Below the pieces are notes generated by a model. The model did not search any database. It had not been told where the DNA came from and saw only the letters and a list, made by a program, of their open reading frames with translations. A stretch of DNA of 64,000 nucleotides, from positions 1 through 64,000 of the forward strand of contig JAOABQ010000114.1 of assembly GCA_026418275.1 (NCBI GenBank). Reading direction: 5' to 3'. The first letter of the stretch is position 1. The number at the start of each line of letters is the position of its first letter. The stretch is from Clostridia bacterium (GTDB taxonomy: Bacteria > Bacillota > Clostridia > Acetivibrionales > DSM-2933). Of the stretch, positions 1 through 8,187 are shown piece after piece. The translations under genes were made by a program, and so were the position numbers.

Positions 1-55
1 CCGTTAGTTCATTTCTTTCCTCTTTAGTCAATGTAACAATATATTTTTTTTGCAT
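1..55 (-). CDS. IS630-like transposase, N-terminal fragment cut by window edge
   Basis: The minus strand opens with an ATG at 55 preceded by a GGAG-type ribosome binding site (about 62-67). Its 18 codons read MQKKYIVTLTKEERNELT, typical of the helix-turn-helix start of IS630-family transposases. The rest lies outside the window, so intactness cannot be judged. Family assignment rests on recognition of this N-terminus only. Confidence 0.6.
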   Translation of the reverse strand, partial: MQKKYIVTLTKEERNELT

Positions 56-200
56 AGCTTCTTCTCCTTCATCTTTTGTGATATCCTTAATATCGGAGAA
101 AAAACTCAAACTATAAATATCAAAAGTTACAGACTACTAGGATAATTAAGTAAATTACGGGCATTTAACCAAATTAGTATCAATAATATTATTTATTGCA

Positions 201-223
201 GGGCTGACCTTTCCGGTCAGCCC
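201..223. terminator. GC-rich hairpin, possible terminator
   Basis: GGGCTGACC (201-209) pairs perfectly with GGTCAGCCC (215-223) around a 5-nt loop. The following plus-strand sequence is only moderately T-rich. No gene is clearly assigned to it; it may be a remnant of DNA flanking the transposase. Confidence 0.45.
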
Positions 224-530
224 CTATTTATCTTTCGGTTGCTTTTCCTGCCTCCCATACTTTATATAACCTTACTGATTTTATTAAGACTCCATTTACC
301 AATCACACCTTGCAACAGCCAAAACATTCATAATTTAGTGTTATCTTTTCTAAACCTTCGTCGATATTTAAAACAGTGCTTAGTTCCACCATGCTTTTTA
401 TTTAAATATAATGATCTTTTTGTTGGTCATCTTTAAATTGATTATGTTTTCGGATGTTCATTTACTAAAACTGTTAAAGCAATTCCTGAATAAATATCAT
501 TGATGCTCATAAGTTTTTATTTTTATACAG

Positions 531-640
531 ATCGTGAAAATAATTTTGCATGGATAAATTAAATTTTCACGATTTTAAATCAAGGAAATTGAAGAGCGAT
601 GTAAATTCTTTATCCCATTCAATTCTTTATCCCATTCAAT
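531..640. repeat. Structured dispersed repeat, family A, copy 1
   Basis: Roughly 95 bp related to a second copy at 59977-60069. Both copies start with a perfect 11-bp inverted repeat (here ATCGTGAAAAT 531-541 and ATTTTCACGAT 563-573) and then a second, weaker hairpin beginning ATTGAAG (588-623). One base pair of the first helix differs between copies yet pairing is kept (G-C here, A-T in copy 2). Here a 17-bp unit starting TTCTTTATCCC is duplicated in tandem (606-622, 623-639). The element sits just upstream of sigI and may be a MITE-like palindrome or a transcribed structure. Confidence 0.7.
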
Positions 641-722
641 ATAGTATAAGTATTTTTCAATTTTTGTACCACAAAATCTACTACCTTTTGGAACACTTAT
701 TTTATAAGGAGATTTTGTAAAT

Positions 723-1469
723 ATGTTAAACATTTTAAACAGAAAGAAATCAGTCGGTAATTCATTAGCAGAGATTGTACAAGCTGTCAAAAGGGACAAA
801 CACGGAGAAAGAAACAGATTTATAGCAGACTATAAACCTTTTGTGATCAGAGTGTTAGTTAATTTGCTGGGTTACAAGACCAATATACAAGGAACAGATG
901 AATTCAGTATCGCTTTAATGGCCTTTAACGAAGCCATAGAATGTTATGATGAGGATAAGGGCAATTTTTTTTCTTTTGCTTCAATGGTTATAAAAAGAAG
1001 AGTGTATAATTATATTACGTCCACATCTAAACACATACAGTCAGCTGTCTTTCTATCTGATCTTGAACTGGAAAATTGTTCGGATATCAACAATAAACAT
1101 CATGCCCTTTACTCGGAGGATTTATTTAATTTTATTGAAATTCAAGAACAGCTTTCAAGATTTGAGGAAGCACTCCATCAATATGGAAGCAGTCTCGATA
1201 TTCTTGCATTGGAGTCCCCCAAGCACGAAGATTCAAGGATTCAGCTCATTGAAACCGCTAAGATGCTGCTTGAAAATCCTAAGTTGTTTAAAACTTTTTT
1301 AGACAAAAAAAGGCTTCCAATTTCCAAATTGTCAAAGTTTGTGCATTGCGATAGAAAAACCATTAGCAGAAATAAACATTTTATAACCGCAGTTGTTTTG
1401 ATTTTATCCGGAGAATTTGATTATCTAAAAAACTACATCATCACAAATGAAAGGACACAAATAAAATGA
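723..1469 (+). CDS. sigI: RNA polymerase sigma factor SigI
   Basis: A 248-residue sigma factor of the SigI class (alternative sigma factors for heat or polysaccharide sensing in Bacillus and Clostridia). The N-terminal half matches region 2 (FIADYKPFVIRVLVNLLGYK, then DEFSIALMAFNEAI and a FFSFASMVIKRRVYNY stretch). The C-terminal region around residues 195-225 (LPISKLSKFVHCDRKTISRN) is the region-4-like DNA-binding helix-turn-helix. An AAGGAG site precedes the ATG. The stop overlaps the rsgI start by four bases (ATGA), so the two genes are translationally coupled. Which promoters it reads cannot be told from this window. Confidence 0.93.
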   Translation: MLNILNRKKSVGNSLAEIVQAVKRDKHGERNRFIADYKPFVIRVLVNLLGYKTNIQGTDEFSIALMAFNEAIECYDEDKGNFFSFASMVIKRRVYNYITSTSKHIQSAVFLSDLELENCSDINNKHHALYSEDLFNFIEIQEQLSRFEEALHQYGSSLDILALESPKHEDSRIQLIETAKMLLENPKLFKTFLDKKRLPISKLSKFVHCDRKTISRNKHFITAVVLILSGEFDYLKNYIITNERTQIK

Positions 1470-2578
1470 TTTTTATGAAAGGTGTAATTATAAAACTGAA
1501 TGGGAATAAAGCCTATATTATGACAGATACTATGGGATTTTATATTGTTGAAAAGCGGCTTGGCATGCTTCCGGGACAACACATTGAATTTACCGAACAG
1601 GATATCCTGTCACAAAAACCGGCCCTTGTTAAACATAAACCAATATTATCTTTTATTGCTGCATGCATTATACTGATCCTTATTCCCCTTTCGATGTACA
1701 ACTTTATTTTTGTACCTGAAAAAGCTTATGTAACCTTAGATATTAATCCCAGTATTGAATTTTCCATAAACATGGATGGAAAAATCGTTGATTTTACCGA
1801 ACTCAACACTTCTGCCCAGAGAGTTCAACATGGGCTTCGCCTTAAAGGAATGAACCTTGTAGAAGCATTTAATAAAATTATTGAAGCCAGCTACCAGGAA
1901 GGCTATTTGGAGAAGGCTGAAAAACATGTGATTGTCATTGGATTTAGCAGCAGCATAGAAAATCAAAAGGATTGCGTGAAAATTTTTAATGAACTGGCCG
2001 GTATGATAGAAAATCGATATAAATTTATCGAAACCGGTGTTTTATATTCATCTCTCGAGGAACGGCAGGAATCAGAAAAATATAAGCTATCCGTGAATAA
2101 ATATAAAATACTCAAATGGGCAGAAAGCGGGGAATACAATTTAAAAATTGGAAATATTGAAGAAGTCTCCATTCATGATCTTATACAAAAACTTCCTGAA
2201 AAACCGCACCTTGAGATTACTCAGTTTTTAGGATTACGGAACCATCTTGATCCTAGGTTTAGTAAAAATAATGTAAAAACTTTGGACTCAGAGAAGCTGC
2301 CTGCAAAACAGACCGTAAAACCAAATACGCCTACCCCTGTAAAAACACCTTTTGCGACGCCTTCTGTTGATATGAATAAGCATTCCAATAAGAAGGTTAA
2401 TAATATAAATTCAGCTTCAAAACCAAGTAAGCCAAAAATAAAAACACCGACACCTCGATATACAGCTCCCCCCCAATACAATTCTTGGAAAAGGAATACA
2501 ACGCCTGCGCCCAAGATAACAAATCGGGAAAAGGAAGATGATGATGGTGAAGATGATAACAATGATGAAGATAATTAA
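1466..2578 (+). CDS. rsgI: Anti-sigma factor RsgI-like membrane protein
   Basis: A 370-residue partner of SigI. Residues 1-50 form the cytoplasmic RsgI N-terminal domain (KGVIIKLNGNKAYIMT start). A single transmembrane segment lies near residues 58-78. An extracytoplasmic domain (YVTLDINPSIEFSIN onward) follows, then a Pro/Thr/Lys-rich linker from about residue 275 and a strongly acidic tail of Asp/Glu/Asn. In cellulolytic Clostridia RsgI proteins often end in carbohydrate-binding modules; none is visible here, so its stimulus is unknown. Start chosen at the ATG overlapping the sigI stop because GAAAGGA lies 9 nt upstream; a second ATG three codons later lacks a site. Confidence 0.88.
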   Translation: MIFMKGVIIKLNGNKAYIMTDTMGFYIVEKRLGMLPGQHIEFTEQDILSQKPALVKHKPILSFIAACIILILIPLSMYNFIFVPEKAYVTLDINPSIEFSINMDGKIVDFTELNTSAQRVQHGLRLKGMNLVEAFNKIIEASYQEGYLEKAEKHVIVIGFSSSIENQKDCVKIFNELAGMIENRYKFIETGVLYSSLEERQESEKYKLSVNKYKILKWAESGEYNLKIGNIEEVSIHDLIQKLPEKPHLEITQFLGLRNHLDPRFSKNNVKTLDSEKLPAKQTVKPNTPTPVKTPFATPSVDMNKHSNKKVNNINSASKPSKPKIKTPTPRYTAPPQYNSWKRNTTPAPKITNREKEDDDGEDDNNDEDN

Positions 2579-2668
2579 AATTTTATTTATAAAATATAAA
2601 ATATGTACCTGAAAAAAAAATCAAATTTGAATAATATAGTAAATACTATTTTACTGGGGGAAAAACAA

Positions 2669-3415
2669 ATGAAATTTTTCAACAAAAGACTCACTATGAT
2701 TACTGCCTCAGCCGCTATCACTTTATCGCTGCTGTCGTTTTCTGCAATGGCTAAAACGGTTGACACCAGGGCTACAAGCACCCAAACTGCGGCAGCTCCG
2801 ACTATTACATGGGAAAAATCTCTTTCACTCCTTGAGTCGGGAAATAAGAGATTTGTTACCGGAAAATTGACAAAGAAGGATTTCAGCAAAGCAAAGCTCA
2901 ACGATTTGACAGTCAATGGACAAAAACCCTTTGCCACCATTATATCCTGTGCCGATTCCAGGGTACCGCCTGAACATCTTTTCGACCAGGGATTGGGGGA
3001 CGTTTTCATAGCACGAAATGCAGGCAATGTAATTGACGATGTTACTCTAGGCACAGTTGAATATGGGGCTGAGCATTTGGGTACACCACTCATTGTAGTA
3101 ATGGGACATACTAAGTGCGGCGCTTGTAAAGCAACTGTTGACAGCAATCTTGCTCACAGCCATGAAGCTTCGGTTGGCATTGAATCAATCCTAAGCAAAA
3201 TTAAGCCTTCTTTTGAAGAAGCTTACACCCATACACAAAATACCAATGCGCTTTATACTTTAACAGAGGATTTGAATATTGAAAACAGTATACAAGAGTT
3301 GGAAGAAAGAAGTCCTATTTTAAAAGAGCTTGTAGAACAAAAAAAAGTTAAGATTGTCGGCGCTAAATATGATATTTCCACAGGGAAGGTTACATTTGAG
3401 AAAAGCCATGACTAA
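2669..3415 (+). CDS. Secreted beta-class carbonic anhydrase
   Basis: A 248-residue beta-carbonic anhydrase (CO2 + H2O to bicarbonate, zinc enzyme). The zinc ligands are visible as CADSR (Cys and Asp, the Asp-Arg dyad) and GHTKCGAC (His and Cys). The first 29 residues form a signal peptide (Lys/Arg start, hydrophobic core, SAMA-like cleavage site), so the enzyme acts outside the membrane, which is unusual for this fold in Gram-positives. I chose the ATG at 2669 because a G-rich site (TGGGGG) precedes it and it puts the signal peptide at the N-terminus; an in-frame ATG exists at 2603. It follows rsgI and ends in a strong terminator. Confidence 0.9.
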   Translation: MKFFNKRLTMITASAAITLSLLSFSAMAKTVDTRATSTQTAAAPTITWEKSLSLLESGNKRFVTGKLTKKDFSKAKLNDLTVNGQKPFATIISCADSRVPPEHLFDQGLGDVFIARNAGNVIDDVTLGTVEYGAEHLGTPLIVVMGHTKCGACKATVDSNLAHSHEASVGIESILSKIKPSFEEAYTHTQNTNALYTLTEDLNIENSIQELEERSPILKELVEQKKVKIVGAKYDISTGKVTFEKSHD

Positions 3416-3494
3416 TTGAGCAGGATGAATATTCAATCATTTTTAATAAACACTGCATACCTATCCTCCTAGCTCCTTTACAAAATAGAGTGTA

Positions 3495-3533
3495 AAAAAT
3501 GCCGCAGGCAATTCACCCCTGCGGCATTTTTTT
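3495..3533. terminator. Bidirectional intrinsic terminator
   Basis: AAAAATGCCGCAGG (3495-3508) pairs with CCTGCGGCATTTTT (3518-3531), followed by more T. A-run and T-run flank both sides, so it can serve both the carbonic anhydrase and the convergent VWA operon. Confidence 0.9.
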
Positions 3534-3599
3534 GCCCCCAGACAATCAGTAATAACCCGTCACCTTGATTATATCCCTCTATTCTTATCTAGCTTACTG

Positions 3600-4784
3600 C
3601 TATTTTTTCCTGCTCTCCAATAATTTCTTGGCAAGCTCGCTAAGGTCATTTCCCTTTAAGGCCCCTTCCAAAAGCTCCGGAAGCAGCGTTGGTGTACATG
3701 CAAAGCAGGGTATCCCAAGGCTTGAAAGCTTCCTTGCCAAATTCTCGTCATAAAAGGGAGCCCCTTTGTCCGAAAGAGCCAGAAGACACATCACCTTCAC
3801 ACCCGCTTCCTTCATTTCACTCATTCTGCGGACCAATGAAGCTTGATTGCCTCCTTCATAGAGGTCGGAAATCAAAATAAAAATCGTCTTTTTCGGATCG
3901 CTGATAAACTTCTCGCAGTAAGCGACGGATTTATTAATATCGGTGCCCCCACCCAATTGGATTCCAAAAAGCATATCCACCGGATCATTGTCGTACTGCT
4001 CACTCAGGTCTACAATTTCGGTATCAAAAGCTACAATCCTTGTATTGATAGATGCCATGCTGGCAAAAATAGCACCTGCGACCGATGCATAAATGATCGA
4101 GTCCGCCATGGAACCGCTCTGGTCCATATCCAATATGACCGTCCAGTTGTTTGTGCTTTTTTTCCTGTCAAAGAAGTAAAAACGCTCGGGTATCATTCTT
4201 TTTTGCACCCTGTCGTAGTTCTTGAGATTCCGGCGGATGGTAAGCTTCCAGTCTATACTGGAAACATTGGGAATGGGTGAATGCTGCCTTTTGTTTAAAG
4301 CACCGGTAACCGCTCTCCGGATATCATTTTCCAGCTTCTTGTTAATTTCATCCACCACCGCTTTTACAAGCTGCCTCGCCGTATCTTTTGTCTTTTCGGG
4401 GATTTTCCCCCGCAAGGACATTAACGTGGCTACCATCTCAATATTGGGCTGGACATTTTTTAAAACCTCCGGCTCAAAAAGAAGCTGTTTAAGTCCCTTA
4501 CGCTCAATGGCATCGGTTTGTATTACCGAAACCACATCTTCCTTGAAAAAGGTCCTTATATCTGCAAGCCATTTTGCAATTCTGGGCGAGGAAGATCCCT
4601 TCCCTGCAAGTCTTTCCGAACCTTCCCCCTCGCCAACACCATCATAGATAGCCGCCAATGCTTCATCCATTATGCTTTCCTCCTGGCTTAAAGAAAAGGC
4701 TTCATTTGCATAGGACCCAAGGGTTTCATTTGCATTTTCCCCCAGTATTAATCTCCATCTTTTTAACTGTTTCAAATCTGCCAT
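3600..4784 (-). CDS. VWA (von Willebrand A) domain protein of the MoxR/DUF5682 operon
   Basis: A 394-residue protein, last gene of the SWIM-HEAT-MoxR-DUF5682-VWA operon. The C-terminal half is a VWA domain with an apparently intact metal-ion-dependent adhesion site: DMDQSGSM (DxSxS), GGGTDIN (Thr) and ISDLYEGG (Asp). The N-terminal 200 residues are helical and charged. A GGAG site lies upstream, and the start is 2 bases from the preceding stop. In MoxR-VWA pairs such as RavA-ViaA the VWA protein is the adaptor of the AAA+ ATPase; the same role is inferred here. Confidence 0.85.
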   Translation of the reverse strand: MADLKQLKRWRLILGENANETLGSYANEAFSLSQEESIMDEALAAIYDGVGEGEGSERLAGKGSSSPRIAKWLADIRTFFKEDVVSVIQTDAIERKGLKQLLFEPEVLKNVQPNIEMVATLMSLRGKIPEKTKDTARQLVKAVVDEINKKLENDIRRAVTGALNKRQHSPIPNVSSIDWKLTIRRNLKNYDRVQKRMIPERFYFFDRKKSTNNWTVILDMDQSGSMADSIIYASVAGAIFASMASINTRIVAFDTEIVDLSEQYDNDPVDMLFGIQLGGGTDINKSVAYCEKFISDPKKTIFILISDLYEGGNQASLVRRMSEMKEAGVKVMCLLALSDKGAPFYDENLARKLSSLGIPCFACTPTLLPELLEGALKGNDLSELAKKLLESRKK

Positions 4785-4786
4785 CT

Positions 4787-7063
4787 TTATATATCTCCAA
4801 AATCAAATTCATTTAAGTTTTCTATTTCCTGTTCTTCCTCATCGCTTAATTCCCGGCTCATAAGGTCGCTGGCATCATCTTTGTTCATTCCCCAAATCTC
4901 TCCCAGGTTTTCGGCAATGGTCCTTTTTTCCTGAGGGCCGAAACTTCCAAAGGCCCTTCTTAAGAAAACCAGGGCCCTTTTAAATTCCTCATCCTCGAGG
5001 GAATGTACATAGCTGGATAGCTGCTCCCATAAACTAAGCCTTGCCAAAAGTGCATACCGGTTTCGCATGGAAAGTCCTTCAAACCACCCTGCTCCCAAAT
5101 CTGCAGCAATCCCGGGGGATAATCTCCGGGATACTTCCTGTGAAAGCTTTTCACTGCTCATTATATTCCGCTCCAGGAGGATTGCACATGCATAACCCGA
5201 AAGAGTAGGGTTCCGGTCATCCCGGTCCGAAAGTTCTCCCAAGGTTTCAATCCACAATGCCTCATCCACTTCCTTGTAATGCTCCAAAGCGACTTGGTTC
5301 ATTTTGTGCACAGCATGTACCACCTCTTTTGCTGCTTGATTGTCACACTTTGCCGCATCCAATAACAGGAGTGTTCCACGGAGGAAAAGTTGCTGCATAA
5401 GGGGTATCAAATGAGAGGCTTCAAATTTCCTTATATCTCCATAACTAATTACCATGGCTAATTCCGATGCCGCAGCCGCTATTTCAACAAATGCACCTGA
5501 ATCCACCGCAAGCCGCTGGAGGGTCTTCCTCGCTTCTTCCATAGATGCTTCCATGCCGCATTCACAAGCTTCCCGGATTACCGCTGCGGCTTCATGCACC
5601 CGCTCACACTGGGAAAGCCTTTGCTTAAACTCAAAAGCCCCTGCCAGCTCTATGGTTTCACCCCTGAGGGTGGACTCCACAAGCTGAATCTCCGCCTCCG
5701 GTGTCCAGCGTAAAACCCATCTTTCCGCCCATGTAGCCGCTTGCTGGCTACCCTTTTGCTGGGATGCAAAACTTACGCCAAGAACCTTCAAACGGTGCAG
5801 GAAGTTCGAGCGGTTGAGGTCAAGAAACGCAGCCTCTTCTGTCTTTACCCGCCGGTTTTCTCGAAGGTCCAGTTCCAGGTCCATGGCAACATTGGACTTG
5901 TATTTTTCCAGCTTCAGCTTTTTTAATTCCCTGTAAAAATCATCCTGTATGGACGTTCTGCTTACACCCTCCGGCAGTTCTCCAATGGCAGTACCGATTT
6001 CGATCTTTGCCGCTGCCTCCGCAATTACGGCCAAATCTCCGTAACCCAGTAAAATCATCGCAGCATCCCTTAAATCCCTTAGCGTGGGAGCACTTCCCCC
6101 GTGCATGGCTGCTAAGGTCCTGGACAGTCTGACCCCTTCAATCACTTCGGCAGAGGAACGCCATGTACCTTTCTCCCTAAGGATTTCAGCCATTTTTGAT
6201 AAGTAAATCATGGGTAGGTCATCGAATTGACCCTTTTGAAGACACTCCCACATCATTTCAAAATAATTGGGCGCATGGTTGCCGGCTCCATATCCGGATT
6301 GGGATGAAAGCCTGAAATAGGAATAGGGCATTAAAGTTAGGCTGCTTTTCAATCTTGGAAGGCACCTCACTTCCTCCTCTGTCATTGGCTCAAATTCAGG
6401 CCCCAGGACCGAAGCATGGTATGCTCCGGTAACCACCACAATTTTATCCGGTTGGTGCCCCCGCTTTATCACATCTTGGATTCTATACCTCATAAAGGCT
6501 TCTCTCACAAGGTTTTCCGCATACTCCAGAGGTGTATCTGCAGATATTTCCCGAAGGCTTTTTCCAAATTCGAAGGAAGTCTTACGGTAGGTATCCGGGT
6601 TCAAGTTGTGTTCAAAATCTCTTTCCCAATAGGTATCATGGTCTTCTTCCCCGGCAATTCTCGCCCATTCGCTGTATATCCATCCCCGAGGCATCAAGTG
6701 CTTTTCAGGGTTTTCCTCCCGTACGCTTTGAAGGGCGAGAAATACATCCGAGGGTAAATCAATAAATTCTGCCAGGGCCCCATTTTCTTTTGCCCATAAA
6801 AGGGCCTGGTATTCAGGGGAGTACCCGGAAAAAGGATAAAGAAGCGTACGTACCGGAAGTTCTTCGGTATAGGCTAAAATAGCTATGGGAAGCTTTGTCT
6901 CCTTTTTTGTAAAATATTCGATCTGCGCATTGGTATCGGATAAACCTTCCACAAGTACCGCGGTGGGTTTTATCTCATTTAAGAATTTCACCAGATGGAA
7001 AGCACCGCCCGGCGATAGGTGTCTTACCCCAAAAATATGCGGCGCTTTTTCCAACCGGCTCAC
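4787..7063 (-). CDS. DUF5682 family protein
   Basis: A 758-residue protein recognised as DUF5682 from its N-terminus (HIFGVRHLSPGGAFHL, then TAVLVEGLSD), which recalls the TraB/ChaN/EreA hydrolase-like fold: conserved RHLSPG, EG and a later VVTGAYHASVLG motif. No characterised reaction is known to me. I place the start at GTG 7063: AAGGAG lies 8 nt upstream and GTGA overlaps the moxR stop by 4 bases; the in-frame ATG at 7081 would contain that ribosome binding site. The C-terminus is acidic. Context (AAA+ ATPase, VWA) suggests a substrate or effector of a MoxR-type remodeller. Confidence 0.8.
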   Translation of the reverse strand: MSRLEKAPHIFGVRHLSPGGAFHLVKFLNEIKPTAVLVEGLSDTNAQIEYFTKKETKLPIAILAYTEELPVRTLLYPFSGYSPEYQALLWAKENGALAEFIDLPSDVFLALQSVREENPEKHLMPRGWIYSEWARIAGEEDHDTYWERDFEHNLNPDTYRKTSFEFGKSLREISADTPLEYAENLVREAFMRYRIQDVIKRGHQPDKIVVVTGAYHASVLGPEFEPMTEEEVRCLPRLKSSLTLMPYSYFRLSSQSGYGAGNHAPNYFEMMWECLQKGQFDDLPMIYLSKMAEILREKGTWRSSAEVIEGVRLSRTLAAMHGGSAPTLRDLRDAAMILLGYGDLAVIAEAAAKIEIGTAIGELPEGVSRTSIQDDFYRELKKLKLEKYKSNVAMDLELDLRENRRVKTEEAAFLDLNRSNFLHRLKVLGVSFASQQKGSQQAATWAERWVLRWTPEAEIQLVESTLRGETIELAGAFEFKQRLSQCERVHEAAAVIREACECGMEASMEEARKTLQRLAVDSGAFVEIAAAASELAMVISYGDIRKFEASHLIPLMQQLFLRGTLLLLDAAKCDNQAAKEVVHAVHKMNQVALEHYKEVDEALWIETLGELSDRDDRNPTLSGYACAILLERNIMSSEKLSQEVSRRLSPGIAADLGAGWFEGLSMRNRYALLARLSLWEQLSSYVHSLEDEEFKRALVFLRRAFGSFGPQEKRTIAENLGEIWGMNKDDASDLMSRELSDEEEQEIENLNEFDFGDI

Positions 7064-8166
7064 TGGTTTATCTCCTTGCATGCATTATATAAGCTGCGCC
7101 AATCCGATCCTCTTTTTTTAATAATATTATCCAAGTACTCTTTCCAAACAGATTTATCCTTCTCTTCATCCTTTACAACCGCCCCCTGAAGTCCGGCAGC
7201 CAAGTCCTCATCGGTCAGCTTTCCGTTTCCGAAGCTTGCCGCAAGGGCCATACTGTTGGCCAAAAGAGAGATGGCCTCGGCAGTAGACACTACCCCGCCG
7301 GGTGATTTTACCTTCTCCTTCCCGTCCAAGGTTACACCGTTTCTAAGCTCCCTAAAAATTGTAACCACCTTGGCCACCGCATCCTCTGAAGGCAAGGCAG
7401 CTTCGAGATCAAGGCTTTGAGCAAGCTCGGCCACACGTTTCTTAACAATCTCAACTTCGGTTTCTATGTCTTGGGGCGCCGGAAGAACAATGATATTAAA
7501 TCTTCTCTTCAGTGCCGCAGACATTTCATTGACACCACGGTCACGGGTATTGGCTGTAGCGATAATGGAAAACCCTCTTACCGCCGGTAGTTCGAATTCC
7601 AATTCAGGAACAGAAATCCGTTTCTCTGAAAGAATGGATATCAATGCGTCCTGCACTTCGGAAGCACATCTGGATATCTCTTCAAACCTGGCAATACCGC
7701 CGCACTCCATTGCTCGGTAAATTGGGCTTTTGATCATGGCTTCCCTTGAAGGGCCGCTGGCCAAAAGCATGGCATAGTTCCATGAGTAACGGACATGCTC
7801 TTCGGTCGTTCCCGCCGTTCCCTGTACTACCTTGGTAGAATCCCCATGGATCGCTGCCGCAAGGTGCTCTGAAAGCCATGACTTGGCGGTACCCGGCTCT
7901 CCGATTAAAAGGAGGGCCCTGTCCGTCACCAGTGTAGATATGGCAATTTCCACCAACCTCTTATTTCCTATGTATTTGGGCGTAATAGGAGTCTTTCCTG
8001 CTTTACCTCCCGTAATATAAGTCAGTACCGATTTAGGCGACATTTTCCATCCAGAGGGAACCTTATCCTTTTCCCCGGCAATCAAGGCCTCAATCTCTGT
8101 CTGGTACATTTCCTCAGCAGGCAGTCTTAAAATATCTGCTGCTGTTTTCTGTTTTGATGTTGGCAT
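7060..8166 (-). CDS. MoxR-family AAA+ ATPase
   Basis: A 368-residue AAA+ ATPase. Walker A is GEPGTAKSW, the Walker B region RFEEISRCASEVQDALISIL (MoxR/RavA-like), sensor 1 ATANTRDRGVNEMSAALKRR. MoxR ATPases act as chaperones with VWA proteins to mature or insert cofactors into targets. The ATG at 8166 has AAGGAAG 7 nt upstream; the longer frame from 8184 runs through that site and is rejected. It is coupled to the downstream DUF5682 gene by a 4-base overlap. Confidence 0.88.
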   Translation of the reverse strand: MPTSKQKTAADILRLPAEEMYQTEIEALIAGEKDKVPSGWKMSPKSVLTYITGGKAGKTPITPKYIGNKRLVEIAISTLVTDRALLLIGEPGTAKSWLSEHLAAAIHGDSTKVVQGTAGTTEEHVRYSWNYAMLLASGPSREAMIKSPIYRAMECGGIARFEEISRCASEVQDALISILSEKRISVPELEFELPAVRGFSIIATANTRDRGVNEMSAALKRRFNIIVLPAPQDIETEVEIVKKRVAELAQSLDLEAALPSEDAVAKVVTIFRELRNGVTLDGKEKVKSPGGVVSTAEAISLLANSMALAASFGNGKLTDEDLAAGLQGAVVKDEEKDKSVWKEYLDNIIKKRGSDWRSLYNACKEINQ

Positions 8167-8187
8167 ATTCACGCTTCCTTTCAATGT

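Larger units (their letters stand above)
56..722. other. Intergenic region between transposase and sigI
   Basis: About 670 bases with no convincing gene. It contains a 9-bp perfect hairpin at 201-223 and a structured repeat at 531-640 (both listed separately). The open frame at 239-436 has no ribosome binding site and a composition like random AT-rich DNA. Confidence 0.6.

Noticed and set aside
239..436. 65-codon open frame on the plus strand
   Set aside because: No ribosome binding site, low-complexity Leu/Ile/Phe composition and no recognisable domain.
575..799. 74-codon minus-strand frame over the sigI start
   Set aside because: It spans repeat A and the sigI 5' end; no ribosome site or domain.
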